From the NCBI GenBank assembly GCA_902783775.1, contig CACZSI010000132.1, positions 1 through 35,343 on the forward strand: DNA of 35,343 nucleotides, written 5' to 3'. A program made the position numbers and the translations under genes. Source of the stretch: an uncultured Lachnospiraceae bacterium. Lineage in GTDB: Bacteria > Bacillota > Clostridia > Lachnospirales > Lachnospiraceae. Below are positions 34,402 to 35,343 of the stretch, one piece after another (position 1 is the stretch's first letter; each line of letters begins with the position of its first letter). The notes beneath the pieces are model-generated. The model did not search any database, was not told the DNA's origin, and worked only from the letters and a program-made list of their open reading frames with translations.

Positions 34402-35343
34402 ATGAAGTTAAGAAATAAATGGATAATCTGTATTCTTTGCGTGATGATGTCTGCTCTTTTTGTGTCTTTGCCAGTTAAAGCTGATAATTATAAAACACTA
34501 AAAAGAGCCGCTATTGATACACGCGTGAAAGTAGAAAATCATCAGGAGAGACTATCAGTAAAATTCAAATCTAAAAGTGCTGATTATATGAAGCTGATAG
34601 ATAAATTCTTCGAGTACTTATATGAGGACAATAATAATCATAATCAGGGTGATTATATGAAATGGGGCGTAAGCTCTAGAAAAATCACTTATATTTCTAG
34701 AACTAAGGATGCCAATGATAAGAATTATAAATATATTATGGATTTTGAAATGTCTTATCTAATGACGAAAAAACAAAGTGATAAAGTTAATTCAAAAGCA
34801 GCTGATGTATTATCAAAATTTAATTTTACTAGCGCTACTACAGACTATCAAAAAATAAAAAAGATATATGACTATGTATGTTCTAATGTGGAGTATTCCT
34901 CCAGTTCTAAGAATGATATAGTATACACTTCCTACAGTGCGTTAGTAGAAAAAAATGCAGTATGCCAGGGATATGCATTGCTAATTTATAAGATGTGCAG
35001 AATGTCTGGGTTAAAGTGTCGCTTAATAAGTGGAACTGCCAATAACGGAAAAATGACAGACACTCACGGCTGGAATATAGTAAAGATAGGAAAGTACTAT
35101 TATAACTTAGATGCCACATGGGATTCTCAAAGATTACAGCATAATGTAGGTTATGCATATTTCCTAAAGTCTGACGGATTTAATAATCATTACAGAGATG
35201 ATGCCCTAAAAACATATAAGTTTTATAAGAAGCATCCTATGGCAGCAGCAGATTATGGAACAAATGCAGGCTATTCCATAAAAAGCCAGAAGGCGATTTT
35301 TAAGTATAAGAAGCCTAAGCTAGCTAAGAGTGGTAAAAAGTAT
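34402..35343 (+). CDS. Secreted transglutaminase-like protein (3' end cut by the window)
   Basis: Partial: 314 residues are visible and the frame is open at the window edge. Seen: a signal peptide (cleavage near VKA, 27), a helical region, then a transglutaminase-like core with Cys188 in AVCQGYA, His222 in DTHGWNIV and Asp237 in NLDATWD, the full papain-like triad. YFLKSDGFNNHYRDD follows, as is usual in clostridial members. The visible end turns Lys-rich (KYKKPKLAKSGKKY), which may begin a domain like the Lys-rich tails of the GH16 enzymes. Known: such secreted proteins act as peptidases or crosslinking enzymes in the envelope; the substrate is unknown. Start: AGGAGG at 34392-34397, 4 nt before the ATG. 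Confidence 0.82.
   Translation, partial: MKLRNKWIICILCVMMSALFVSLPVKADNYKTLKRAAIDTRVKVENHQERLSVKFKSKSADYMKLIDKFFEYLYEDNNNHNQGDYMKWGVSSRKITYISRTKDANDKNYKYIMDFEMSYLMTKKQSDKVNSKAADVLSKFNFTSATTDYQKIKKIYDYVCSNVEYSSSSKNDIVYTSYSALVEKNAVCQGYALLIYKMCRMSGLKCRLISGTANNGKMTDTHGWNIVKIGKYYYNLDATWDSQRLQHNVGYAYFLKSDGFNNHYRDDALKTYKFYKKHPMAAADYGTNAGYSIKSQKAIFKYKKPKLAKSGKKY

Overview
The window is AT-rich, gene-dense DNA from a low-GC Gram-positive anaerobe. The likeliest source is a Clostridia/Lachnospiraceae-type gut bacterium. This rests on the gene set (Na+-type V-ATPase, ferredoxin-linked 2-oxoacid oxidoreductase, D-lactate dehydrogenase, Gram-positive exosortase, YfhO), strong AAGGAGG-type ribosome sites and TTA/CTA/AGA-rich codon use. 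The species is not identified. No rRNA, tRNA, insertion sequence, phage gene or CRISPR array was seen, and no gap between genes exceeds 300 bases.

Region 1 (1-15758, + strand) is a run of eleven genes with gaps of 31 nt or less and no internal terminator; it ends at a strong hairpin at 15726. Its first six genes form a Gram-positive exosortase locus of the XrtG type: a large membrane protein with an N-terminal pterin-synthase-like domain, a secreted protein with a C-terminal sorting-type tail (the presumed substrate), the exosortase XrtG (C96/R138/H158), a processive-type GT2 glycosyltransferase, a YfhO-family membrane protein, and a stand-alone pterin-synthase-like protein. These are followed by a cyclic-di-GMP pair (an EAL phosphodiesterase with a degenerate GGDEF, then a membrane GGDEF cyclase), then iorA, iorB and a phenylacetate-CoA ligase-like gene. 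The simplest reading is a surface protein decoration and anchoring system with linked c-di-GMP control. It has been predicted bioinformatically but, as far as I know, is functionally uncharacterised.

Region 2 (15769-18840, - strand) is a zinc uptake operon: znuA, znuC, znuB and a fourth, translationally coupled, cysteine-rich lipoprotein gene. It has a recognisable sigma-A promoter and a Fur/Zur-like operator over the start of transcription. A dihydrouridine synthase gene is divergent from it.

Region 3 (20001-28711, + strand) is a complete V-type ATPase operon in the order F-I-K-E-C-G-A-B-D. Its K subunit keeps the sodium ligands known from Enterococcus hirae. A D-2-hydroxyacid (D-lactate) dehydrogenase gene follows.

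Region 4 (29787-35343, + strand) encodes envelope and secreted proteins: two tandem GH16 beta-glucanases with very lysine-rich C-terminal Fn3-like domains, a single-pass membrane protein with TPR-like repeats, and a secreted transglutaminase-like protein cut off by the window end.
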